From an uncultured Granulosicoccaceae bacterium (GTDB taxonomy: Bacteria > Pseudomonadota > Gammaproteobacteria > Granulosicoccales > Granulosicoccaceae), in assembly GCA_938007995.1 (NCBI GenBank), contig CALLLW010000040.1, forward strand, positions 62,001-126,000: a DNA stretch of 64,000 nucleotides, written 5' to 3'. Below, piece by piece: positions 56,622-64,000 of the stretch (position 1 is the first letter of the stretch; each line of letters starts with the position of its first letter). The notes under the pieces are model-generated. The model saw nothing but the letters and a program-made list of their open reading frames with translations. It searched no databases and was not told the DNA's origin. The translations under genes were made by a program, and so were the position numbers.

Positions 56622-56807
56622 ATGAAATCTAATCAGGAAAAAGATCTACGGTTACAACTCCGCGCTAATAGGCAAGAACGTGAAGCACTCACAAAGCTAT
56701 TAGCAGATACCAGGGCCAAAAAGCTTAAACTTGTTGAAGAACGAGACAAAATTCATAAGAAGGCGGTTAGCCTTGGTATTGAATTTGGAAAAAAAGCGAC
56801 TGCGTAA
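56622..56807 (+). CDS. Small basic coiled-coil protein
   Basis: The 61-residue product (QEKDLRLQLRANRQEREALT, then KLVEERDKIHKKAVSLGIEF) is almost entirely charged helix with no membrane segment. An AAGG stands seven bases before the ATG, a usable ribosome site. I do not recognise a family. It could be a real small gene lying within the glycan island, opposite to its neighbours, or a chance open frame. The regular heptad-like pattern and ribosome site make me favour a real gene, weakly. Confidence 0.4.
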   Translation: MKSNQEKDLRLQLRANRQEREALTKLLADTRAKKLKLVEERDKIHKKAVSLGIEFGKKATA

Positions 56808-56896
56808 AGATAGGCTGAATCGCAATATAACAGCACGATTCATTTCTGGAAAAAATAATCTTAGTACCACACTGCTGATACGACTCCCAGGCAGCC

Positions 56897-57136
56897 TCAT
56901 GCTAAAGAGGCTGCCTCTTCACCATGAACCATCTTTTCGTTACATAATATGTCCAACAACTCCTTACGTGCCAATCCGAATTCTCTAATCTTTCGATAGC
57001 AAATGCTCAAATCAACGTACACTCGCTGATTATCCGGACAAGATTCTTTGAGCTTTAAAAAAACATCTATTGCCTTCGTATGATTTCTGGCGTTTCGATA
57101 TTTTAACCCTTTAGCTCTTAGCGATTCAGATTCCAT
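56897..57136 (-). CDS. Short TPR-repeat protein
   Basis: The 79-residue product has two helix-turn-helix units typical of TPR motifs (LRAKGLKYRNARNHTKAIDVF, then NQRVYVDLSICYRKIREFGLARKEL). It is too short for a working TPR scaffold and may be the surviving end of a longer TPR-glycosyltransferase like the one at the right edge of the window, or an independent small protein. The start ATG has no clear ribosome site. It lies between two sulfotransferase genes on the same strand. Confidence 0.55.
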   Translation of the reverse strand: MESESLRAKGLKYRNARNHTKAIDVFLKLKESCPDNQRVYVDLSICYRKIREFGLARKELLDILCNEKMVHGEEAASLA

Positions 57137-57272
57137 GACTCATACATTTATTATTCAAGCATGGATCGGTAAATATATCAGCACAATACGAATATCTATC
57201 GCGGAAAAGAATCACCAAATCGGGAATTTTGAAAATTACAATATATTGCTTCGATACCATATTAAATCGGTC

Positions 57273-58190
57273 TTATAATCCCTCGAATAACAAGTGCTCT
57301 CGATTTTTTCTGTAGGCTTTCGATACAAGTCTATTGATTTCAACGAAACGTTCATACAATTCCTTTTGCTCCATTAGCGTGAGTAGCTCCGCTTCAGACT
57401 TGTTTTCTGGTCGAGAATTCACTTTTAATATTTCGGCTACCCTCCCGTTTTTCTCTGATATGTTATCACATTCATTTACTTTTATTAACTCCTCAACACC
57501 TTTAGCAGTTGGGGATCTATTCACAACCTTTGCTTCGTCTGGTACCACAATATCAGCCACCTCACTATCACATACAATATTTGCCACACGCCGAATATAC
57601 TCTGTCCGATCTTTAAACTCATATGGCACTACCTGTATATCAGACGGCAACAGAACCTCTGCCCAATGATTAAGTATTTTCAGGTAGTTGGCGCCTCCCA
57701 TATTGGCTGTTTTCAACCTGTCGTCCAGCCATTCCTTAAAGATTCTGGATTCACCACTTTTCACCGCCTGTAGATACGATGCCTCTAACCATCTGTCTTG
57801 CCGCCTCACACAGGCAACCAATCTCGTTTCGAAAGAATGAAACTGCTCGGAAATCACTTTTTGAAATTTGACTGGCAACTGCCCCCACCAGTACTCAGAG
57901 GAAAGTACTACATGTTCTACACGTTCTGAAGCAGCCTGCTCCATTATTTGTGAGAACGTATCTCTAAAGTACTGGGATCTTTCGCTCTCAACGCTCGACA
58001 AAACATCTCTATGCATACCCCACGCACCAGGATGTGCGGCTGCAAACAATAAGTGATGTGCATTTGACTTGGCACCTAACTCCGGATATAGCACACCAGC
58101 TTCAAGTAGTTTGTCACGCGCTTGAGCGAGATGCATCTGAAGAGCAGAAGATCCAGTTTTTGTAGAGCCAATATGGATAGTTATTTTCAT
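57273..58190 (-). CDS. Sulfotransferase-like protein (type A, third copy)
   Basis: The 305-residue protein has the PAPS-type loop ITIHIGSTKTGSSALQMHLAQ at its N-terminus and a 3'-phosphate-binding stretch near residue 120 (RLVACVRRQDRWLEASYLQA), followed by FKEWLDDRL. In both motifs it resembles the 51453 gene (FHIGAGKTGSSAIQ and VVIYVRRQDDYLLSAW), so these two are the closest pair. It lies 22 bases before the GT2-like gene's end on the same strand. It would act on a glycan hydroxyl in the cytoplasm before export, if sulfation is its role. Confidence 0.8.
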   Translation of the reverse strand: MKITIHIGSTKTGSSALQMHLAQARDKLLEAGVLYPELGAKSNAHHLLFAAAHPGAWGMHRDVLSSVESERSQYFRDTFSQIMEQAASERVEHVVLSSEYWWGQLPVKFQKVISEQFHSFETRLVACVRRQDRWLEASYLQAVKSGESRIFKEWLDDRLKTANMGGANYLKILNHWAEVLLPSDIQVVPYEFKDRTEYIRRVANIVCDSEVADIVVPDEAKVVNRSPTAKGVEELIKVNECDNISEKNGRVAEILKVNSRPENKSEAELLTLMEQKELYERFVEINRLVSKAYRKNREHLLFEGL

Positions 58191-58212
58191 AATATACGGT
58201 CATTAGCTACAA

Positions 58213-59127
58213 TCAAGCAGCGAGACCATGTTGCCGTGCAAAACATTCATGGATTCGGAAGTCGTTCCGAAGTATATTTTTCTCTTGTAGATCGACCAGA
58301 TCCTGCTCTGGAAGAACGAAAAGATCGTACTGTTCTCGGAGGGTTCCAGCCTTGTAACACTCGTACCAATGCCTCAGATGACTGCTAATAGCAGGCGAAA
58401 ACCTTTCATTTTTCTCAAGGCTTGAACCATAGTTGACAACCTTTTTCTCGAACTGCTCGAATGATCTGATCGGGTAGTGGAATATTTCAATATTTCGGCA
58501 TTCCGCTTTAGACCCCAGGTGTGCAGCACCATGGTTCCCCATTCCGATGGACTTTAAACCTTCCAGTCGAGTTATGACCTTTCCGGGGAGCTTCCTTATA
58601 ATGATATTTCCACTTTTCTCGCTCCATGCGGTCTCATTACAATCCGAATCTATGTTCCTGATAACTGCATAGTTGTTTTGGTGAAATTGATAGTCTTGTT
58701 TTGCCGTTGTTTCCTTTGACGCTATCATGTTCTGTCGTCTACAGGTAAGCACCCCGACATCACTCGATGCTGAGCTCACTGTTTCCAGTATACCTTTGCG
58801 GAGATCTTCAGCATCCGTTAGCCAGAATTCATCTGCGTCATTGTTTATAACCCAGTCACTATCATCATTTTCTCTTAGCCAGTTAGCCATTCGGGTGACC
58901 CATCGATCTTGATCAATCGTTAGCGATGGCTCATCAAATATTTTAATGTCAAACTCTTTAGATAGTTCAGCCAAAATCTCTCTTGTACCATCCAGCGAGG
59001 AATTATCAGTAACTACAAATTTGTCAACACCAGCAGCAGCGTGAAACCTGATGTTATGCTCAATTATATCTCCCTCGTCACGAGCGAGAATCGTCATCGC
59101 CAGTTTCATGTTTTTAATATTATCCAT
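58213..59127 (-). CDS. GT2-like glycosyltransferase
   Basis: From ATG 59127 the product has 304 residues; the frame is open upstream to a GTG at 59175, and ATG 59109 is also possible. The domain begins KLAMTILARDEGDIIEHNIRFH and has VTDNSSLDGTREIL and an acidic NNDADEFWLT motif. The DxD in this motif is the metal-binding centre of this glycosyltransferase group (Glyco_tranf_2_4 type). A histidine-rich HYPIRSFEQFEKKV stretch follows, common in these enzymes. The acceptor and donor sugars are unknown. Confidence 0.83.
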   Translation of the reverse strand: MDNIKNMKLAMTILARDEGDIIEHNIRFHAAAGVDKFVVTDNSSLDGTREILAELSKEFDIKIFDEPSLTIDQDRWVTRMANWLRENDDSDWVINNDADEFWLTDAEDLRKGILETVSSASSDVGVLTCRRQNMIASKETTAKQDYQFHQNNYAVIRNIDSDCNETAWSEKSGNIIIRKLPGKVITRLEGLKSIGMGNHGAAHLGSKAECRNIEIFHYPIRSFEQFEKKVVNYGSSLEKNERFSPAISSHLRHWYECYKAGTLREQYDLFVLPEQDLVDLQEKNILRNDFRIHECFARQHGLAA

Positions 59128-59181
59128 ATATTTTGTTACTAGTGAATTGCGTGTAATCGGAACGATACCGGTCACAAAACC

Positions 59182-59436
59182 TCAGTATTTGCTTGGAGGC
59201 CATCCAAACTGATATCTGACTTGGGGCAGCCCATGCTTCAAGAAAATTGAGCTCAACACATTAAGTATAGAATATTCGTGCCAGCGAAAAGATTCACTGA
59301 CCTTCAAGAGACGCTTTGCAGGTACGTTTTTTGCGCGAATCAAATACCGTATTCCACCTACCTCTCCCACAGCGCTATTCGAAAATATAACGAGCCACTT
59401 TGCCCAAACAAATGAAGGCAGTAACACTAGAATCAA
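59182..59436 (-). pseudogene. Possible remnant of a glycan-locus gene
   Basis: The 84-residue frame reads VGGIRYLIRAKNVPAKRLLK and then FRWHEYSILNVLSSIFLKHG, ending QFGWPPSKY. This looks like a genuine protein tail rather than noise. Its 5' end, however, overlaps the start of the plus-strand GT61 gene and lacks a sensible N-terminal domain. It may be the 3' end of a gene whose front was lost when the divergent gene arrived. I cannot name its family. It could also be a small intact gene or a chance frame. Confidence 0.3.
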
Positions 59437-60464
59437 GCACGAGTTTTCGAACGCGTTTACAGACGTTTCCGCCTGTAAAATATGATCTAATAAACCCGAC
59501 GCTCTCGAATGCAGAGAATCTGTCGGAAACTATAAAGAAACTGGTACTGGCAGAACATGATAAGCCGCTTGTAACATGCCCGGAAATCACTGTTTCCTGT
59601 CTTGATGACGTTGTCGTTAATCCGAATGGCAGCTTACTTGATTTATCTGGAAACGTAATAAATGAATCTGTGCATGATTTCCCACCAAAAATGGGTTACG
59701 AAAAAACCACCCCTCTCTCAACATCTGATCACCCCGGCATTCTTCTTTTTAAATACGGATTTAGAAACTACGGACACTGGCTCATAGAAATGCTGCCGAA
59801 GCTCCATTTTTTACAAAATACTCTACGGGACAATCCTGAGTGCAAAATTTTAATTGGTGATACAAAGGGCGCTATGAGAGACATTGCTTATTCCACTCTC
59901 GCGAAGTTTGGCGTGAACAAAGATTCGACAATTCCGATTGAGTACAGCACAAAGTTCAAGACGCTATTCTATTGCAGCCCGATTACAAAACACCCATTTA
60001 TGATGCGGCCTGAAATCACACAGTTTTATAGTAAACATGCTAAAAAATGCCTTGAGCCCAACAATAAGCTGTTTATTACACGACCTTTAAACGGCAACAG
60101 AGTCCTAAGTGACCTTAAGACTGTTGAATCGTATTTCAGAAATCGCGGCTACATCGTATTAAACCCCGGAACTCTGTCATTCGATGAACAAGTTGAGGTA
60201 TTCAGAAAAGCCGGTATAGTTGTCGGCATTGCAGGTGCCGCTATGACAAATACAGTATTTTGCGCCAAGGACACAAAGGTCGTACATATTGCCCCCCCTT
60301 CTATGCCAAACCTCTTTTTCTATCAGTTAGCATCAATTTGTAACCATCAATATTACGAATTTAGAGGCTATGCGGATACCGGGATGTTTGGTAATTCTTT
60401 CGACGCGAATTTTGATGAGCTATGTCACTTCATAGAAAATATTGATGCCAGTATTTCAAACTAA
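59412..60464 (+). CDS. GT61-family glycosyltransferase
   Basis: From ATG 59412 (TTG 59400 is four codons earlier) the product has 350 residues. It carries the DUF563/GT61 signature: FKYGFRNYGHWLIEMLPKLHFLQ in the middle, ILIGDTKGAM, KLFITRPLNGNRVLSD, and the C-terminal VVGIAGAAMTNTVFCAKDTKVVHIAPP. GT61 enzymes add pentoses or N-acetylglucosamine to glycans or proteins. It overlaps the next gene by 20 bases. It is transcribed opposite to most of the glycan block, and so may be a separate module. Confidence 0.87.
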   Translation: MKAVTLESSTSFRTRLQTFPPVKYDLINPTLSNAENLSETIKKLVLAEHDKPLVTCPEITVSCLDDVVVNPNGSLLDLSGNVINESVHDFPPKMGYEKTTPLSTSDHPGILLFKYGFRNYGHWLIEMLPKLHFLQNTLRDNPECKILIGDTKGAMRDIAYSTLAKFGVNKDSTIPIEYSTKFKTLFYCSPITKHPFMMRPEITQFYSKHAKKCLEPNNKLFITRPLNGNRVLSDLKTVESYFRNRGYIVLNPGTLSFDEQVEVFRKAGIVVGIAGAAMTNTVFCAKDTKVVHIAPPSMPNLFFYQLASICNHQYYEFRGYADTGMFGNSFDANFDELCHFIENIDASISN

Positions 60465-61068
60465 CACCGGTCTTGTCTTTTTTTCCCATATTCCAAAATG
60501 CGCTGGAATGAGTGTAGAGAAGGCCTTTTCGACATACCCGACACATTTGAAAAACCCGAACCTTCATGGCAAAAACCAGTTAGGCTTCCCTTGTTCGCCT
60601 CAGCATTTTCATGCAGAAATTATTCAAAAGATGTTTTCTGCTGAATCTTTTCGGTATGCTTTCACAGTAGTTCGTAATCCATTCGATAGGATTATCAGCG
60701 AGTATCGATTCAGAGCGGATATTGCAGCTCGACAAAAAACCGAATTACCAGAATTTAACGAATGGCTTGAGTCGTCCTTAATTAAATATGATCTTGATAA
60801 CTACTTATTAGATAATCACATACGACCACAAATTGAGTTTTTAATCCCTGGAATCGACATCTACAAATTAGAAATCGGAGCGGCGGAAATATTAATGCAG
60901 ATACAGCTTAAACTGCCAGAGCTTAAATTAAAGCCGCCAAATATAGCAAACGCTTCACGATCTGAAAGACCACAACTTAATGATGCTAGTATCAAATCAG
61001 TACAGAGTTTTTACGCAGAAGATTTCGAACGATTTGGATACGAGACTGAGTATCGACTGTACAAATAA
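60445..61068 (+). CDS. Sulfotransferase family 2-like protein
   Basis: The 207-residue product has the phosphosulfate loop FFSHIPKCAGMSVEKAFS and the 3'-phosphate-binding FTVVRNPFDRIISEYRF. This pattern is that of carbohydrate sulfotransferases of the HNK-1/Gal-3-O type (Sulfotransfer_2), different from the three type-A copies. It ends with SVQSFYAEDFERFGYE, typical of this group. The gene overlaps the GT61 gene by 20 bases, so the pair is translationally coupled and probably acts on the same sugar. It converges with the large gene at 61082. Confidence 0.86.
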   Translation: MPVFQTNTGLVFFSHIPKCAGMSVEKAFSTYPTHLKNPNLHGKNQLGFPCSPQHFHAEIIQKMFSAESFRYAFTVVRNPFDRIISEYRFRADIAARQKTELPEFNEWLESSLIKYDLDNYLLDNHIRPQIEFLIPGIDIYKLEIGAAEILMQIQLKLPELKLKPPNIANASRSERPQLNDASIKSVQSFYAEDFERFGYETEYRLYK

Positions 61069-61081
61069 TTGCTGAGTGCTT

Positions 61082-64000
61082 CTACGCAACTTTCGACTTT
61101 TGAAAAACAGTCTTTTCTCCATCTAACAACAGATAATCTTTAGAAAAAGACTGATAGCTTGCCCCTGTAACTATGCGCTCTACGTTGGCCTCGTTAAACT
61201 CAATCCCCGTAATTATATTCAGTATCGAATTGTATAGAGATTCGACATCTGATGTTAGCGGGACAGTAGCACCATAATTATGTTGCACTATCCTTTCAGA
61301 AAAGGCTCCAATATCAAAAGCAATTGGGAATACACCATTCTGAATCGCATCGGTCAAGGCGTAACAATATGTTTCGGGCCATTTACTTAAGAACAACCCA
61401 AAAGTTGGCTTATATTCACTTACTAGAGTACTTAGTGATTGGGCAGAATACTGACCCGCACAACTGACATTGTCATATCCCTCCATCCAGTCGTAGTCAG
61501 CCATAGTACCGAAAAATACAACTCTGATTCCGGGATGCCTTGTAGAGAGCAGCCAACACAGCTGCTTTATTTCATGCAATCCCTTGTGGTTCCCAATCAT
61601 TCCGAAAATCCCGACGATATGCTCCTCCAGGTTATCTGCTCGATAGCGCTGTATCGCTGAAGTCACTTCAAAAAAGTCCATATGGTACTTTGCTGAAATA
61701 TCTAAATCTGGATATCTTTCACTTATCCTATGCGCTGTATCTTGAGAAGGAGCGATAATTCGGCGTGCATCCGTTAGTAACGACTTGTTCCTTGTAAGCC
61801 ATAGATCAAGCCCGGTACTAATATTTTTCCAGTCCATATTAAAGCTATCATGCGTTCCAGCCACCTCTATGCACTTCACACAAACTTCACTCCCTGGCAA
61901 CCCGCAAAAACTACCGGAGGCATCAATTAAATTTATTCTTGGACATACGTACGAGTAATCATGTAGAACTACGGTGTAGCCGCTGGACAGTTGCGTGATT
62001 CGATCTACCAATTCTGATTGAAAATTGAAAGTCGAATTAATAACAACATCCATAAAATGAAACTTGTCAAGATCAGCTTTTAGATTCTCTATTTCATCAT
62101 TCCGATAAACGCAATATAGCGACTCAGTTGGGTCACAAACTATGATATCTCTATTCTGAGTGGTCAGGTAGATCGAGCCAATTCCTTCACTGGCAAGCTG
62201 CTGTACACTTCTGTTTAAATATTCAGTGGTTCCTCCTCCCAGACTGTGGGTAACAAACAATACAAATCTGTTACCTGCGTTACCAAAGAGCCTGAGCTGT
62301 TGAAGTCGATTTCTAGACAGTCTTGATTCACCCTCATTCTTGATGTAATTCTGAATGAGACGGTCATACTCCGGATATATTCTATTTAACTTCTTCAGAT
62401 TTTTTCGTATTTGCTTGTCACGCTTCTCATTGCCAAAAGACACTGAGCCTACGTGGCCAACGTACATTCCATGATATGCACCGATCTTCCAACCATGCAT
62501 TTTTACACGCTGACAATAATCATTCTCCTCACCGTAGCCAAGTCCCCAGTTTTCCTCATCGAGCATACCAACACTTGCTATAACTTCCCCTCTGACAAAC
62601 ATACAATAACCATGTCCGGTAGGCACTTCGAATATTTCGTTGGCAGCGTGCTTTCTGAGCAGAAAATCTATTTCTGACAGCTCTGAGTTGTCACTTATCG
62701 TATTCTCAGTCAAGGTCAGCGGAAAGCTGAATATGGTGGCATTGTTAGACAGGGGCGTCACTACACCATACTGATCATGGAGTTGAGCAGTACTATGAAA
62801 TCTGTCAATAAAATTCAGCGGTACGATTGTATCGGAATTAAGAATAACCACATCTTTGAATTTTCTGGCTTGAATTCCTTTATTGACAGTCTTTACAAAT
62901 CCTCTGTTTATATTGCTATTAATAACAGACACGTTTGGGTTCAACAATTCGAGATCTTTCAGATAAGTCTCTACATTACCATCAGTGCTTCTGTCATTAA
63001 CAAGCAGTACCTCATGATCTACTGAATTTTCAGAGCTTAAAACACTGTCTACACAGCGGCTTACATCTTCAAGACCATTATAAACAGGTATTATTACACT
63101 AATGCCATCAGTAAAATTTGAAATATTCTGATTGTTACATGCAGTATGCTCGGTCAGCACATCAGATTTGTCTCTGATAACCTTGAAAATTTTCTCGACA
63201 GTGGCAGCTGTGAACCGGTTTTTACCGAGAACTTCCGACATCCCAACTTCCAATTGCTGAATGGCCTCTTCAATACGCTGTATCTTCACTGGAGTTCCAA
63301 GCACAGCAACACCCGAGACGGGATTTCTAAATTCAATTTTATTTGCGATTATGTGATCATCCCACGAGAACTCAAACCCACACTGAGTGTCGCCCAGATT
63401 ATAGTGTTCAAGTACATCCGGGCGATCAAGCAAGGTTGGTAACTTAGCAACAAACTCATCATTAATGTATAGATCCAGTTCTTTTTTTCCATCTACCAAA
63501 CTTGCGTACCAACCGTGAATTCTGTTTGCACCCTTATATTCAAAATCCCCCAGATACAGAGATCTGTCACTCTCAAAGAGCTTGTTTTTTTTGTATCGTG
63601 CAGAGAAAAAACTATCGATTTTTGACTTTTCTTTTATCTCTAATAGAAAACAGTCTGCCTTATCATCTACATAACAGCATGGCAGGACCAGTAGGTATTT
63701 TCTAGATGGCCCATCTGAGAATTCACCAACTAGTCGAGCATATCGCACCATGCCATTACTGACTCGGAAACCGTTTATAAACAGTTCAAAGTCTGACAAG
63801 CTTTGATTATCTAACAATGTAAATGACGGAATCCCGTCGTCAGCGCCTAATCGGCGCGATTGAAATGACTTTTCATACAATTGATCCAGCCGAATGTCGT
63901 TCGGGTTCTGTACCTTCCATTTCTCTATTTTACTAATCGCAAGTTGCGATTCTCCAGAATAAATACAAGCAAGTGCCATTTTTTCTACCAATGGCGCTCT
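61082..64000 (-). CDS. TPR-GT2-GT4 glycosyltransferase, truncated by window edge
   Basis: The gene runs off the right edge; 972 residues are visible. The first 45 or so show a TPR-like helical pair (ALACIYSGESQLAISKIEKW). Next comes a beta-rich region of unknown function (to about 290). A GT2 domain follows near 297 (ISVIIPVYNGLEDVSRCVDS, NDRSTDGN, ILNSDTIVP with a DxD-like acidic pair). A GT4-like domain starts near 575 (FVLFVTHSLGGGTTEYLNRS) and has the GT-B motifs IVGIFGMIGNHKGLHEI and WPETYCYALTDAIQNGVFPIAFD. Its arrangement parallels the 52465 gene, and both are likely chain-extending enzymes of the same polymer. The true start is outside the window. Confidence 0.87.
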   Translation of the reverse strand, partial: RAPLVEKMALACIYSGESQLAISKIEKWKVQNPNDIRLDQLYEKSFQSRRLGADDGIPSFTLLDNQSLSDFELFINGFRVSNGMVRYARLVGEFSDGPSRKYLLVLPCCYVDDKADCFLLEIKEKSKIDSFFSARYKKNKLFESDRSLYLGDFEYKGANRIHGWYASLVDGKKELDLYINDEFVAKLPTLLDRPDVLEHYNLGDTQCGFEFSWDDHIIANKIEFRNPVSGVAVLGTPVKIQRIEEAIQQLEVGMSEVLGKNRFTAATVEKIFKVIRDKSDVLTEHTACNNQNISNFTDGISVIIPVYNGLEDVSRCVDSVLSSENSVDHEVLLVNDRSTDGNVETYLKDLELLNPNVSVINSNINRGFVKTVNKGIQARKFKDVVILNSDTIVPLNFIDRFHSTAQLHDQYGVVTPLSNNATIFSFPLTLTENTISDNSELSEIDFLLRKHAANEIFEVPTGHGYCMFVRGEVIASVGMLDEENWGLGYGEENDYCQRVKMHGWKIGAYHGMYVGHVGSVSFGNEKRDKQIRKNLKKLNRIYPEYDRLIQNYIKNEGESRLSRNRLQQLRLFGNAGNRFVLFVTHSLGGGTTEYLNRSVQQLASEGIGSIYLTTQNRDIIVCDPTESLYCVYRNDEIENLKADLDKFHFMDVVINSTFNFQSELVDRITQLSSGYTVVLHDYSYVCPRINLIDASGSFCGLPGSEVCVKCIEVAGTHDSFNMDWKNISTGLDLWLTRNKSLLTDARRIIAPSQDTAHRISERYPDLDISAKYHMDFFEVTSAIQRYRADNLEEHIVGIFGMIGNHKGLHEIKQLCWLLSTRHPGIRVVFFGTMADYDWMEGYDNVSCAGQYSAQSLSTLVSEYKPTFGLFLSKWPETYCYALTDAIQNGVFPIAFDIGAFSERIVQHNYGATVPLTSDVESLYNSILNIITGIEFNEANVERIVTGASYQSFSKDYLLLDGEKTVFQKSKVA

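Noticed and set aside
51453-58190. Transposon-borne copies of the sulfotransferase genes
   Set aside because: The copies are diverged at protein level and no terminal repeats or transposase genes are present.

Overview
The window looks like a chromosomal segment of a gammaproteobacterium, probably marine or environmental. The evidence is gene order. It carries the algU/rpoE-rseA-rseB-rseC-mucD block running into lepA-lepB-rnc-era-recO, a gacA-uvrC-pgsA cluster, yceD-rpmF-plsX-fabH, divergent orn/rsgA, lpxH (lipid A synthesis), a monomeric isocitrate dehydrogenase, and a two-component pair resembling the 'proteobacterial dedicated sortase' type found in marine Gammaproteobacteria. I cannot name the genus from sequence alone. 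I saw no rRNA, tRNA, CRISPR array, insertion sequence or prophage.

Layout. 1-2.2 kb: end of leuC, then leuD and leuB (leucine synthesis). 2.2-5.0 kb: a long helical DUF349 protein. 5.35-10.6 kb: a three-subunit molybdenum hydroxylase (FAD, 2Fe-2S and Mo subunits), followed without a gap by a MoaD/ThiS-like carrier ending in Gly-Gly and an exported beta-helix protein. 11.1-12.3 kb: an amphi-Trp protein and a PhnD-like binding protein without a signal peptide. 12.4-16.1 kb (minus): HExxH protein, pgsA, uvrC, gacA-type regulator. 16.2-19.1 kb (minus): fabH, plsX, rpmF, yceD. 19.2-25.2 kb: maf, pgpA, nusB, two cyclophilins, lpxH and a zinc-ribbon membrane protein. 25.3-36.9 kb (minus): a near-continuous run from rpoE (sigma E) through its anti-sigma system, mucD/degP, a glutaredoxin-like protein, lepA, lepB, DUF4845, rnc, era, recO and a ferritin-like DUF455 protein, closed by a clear intrinsic terminator. 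37-46.6 kb: orn, rsgA, icd, a sensor kinase/response regulator pair, a short-chain dehydrogenase and ETF-ubiquinone oxidoreductase.

47-64 kb is the accessory part. A perfect CRP-type palindrome precedes an exported GDSL/SGNH hydrolase carrying four near-identical 120-residue C-terminal repeats. Then comes a visibly more AT-rich block of cell-surface glycan genes: an NAD-dependent epimerase, a methyltransferase, four sulfotransferase-like proteins of two types, two very large proteins that each combine a GT2 and a GT4 glycosyltransferase, a GT2-like enzyme, a GT61 enzyme, TPR fragments and a probable gene remnant. Together these look like an island making a sulfated and methylated extracellular glycan or protein-linked glycan. 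The last gene runs off the right edge, so the locus continues.

The most notable items are the sulfotransferase-rich glycan island, the CRP-site/repeat-bearing hydrolase beside it, the dedicated-sortase-type two-component pair with no sortase in view, the Mo-hydroxylase operon with its private ubiquitin-like carrier, and short in-frame tandem repeats inside recO and the putative rseC.
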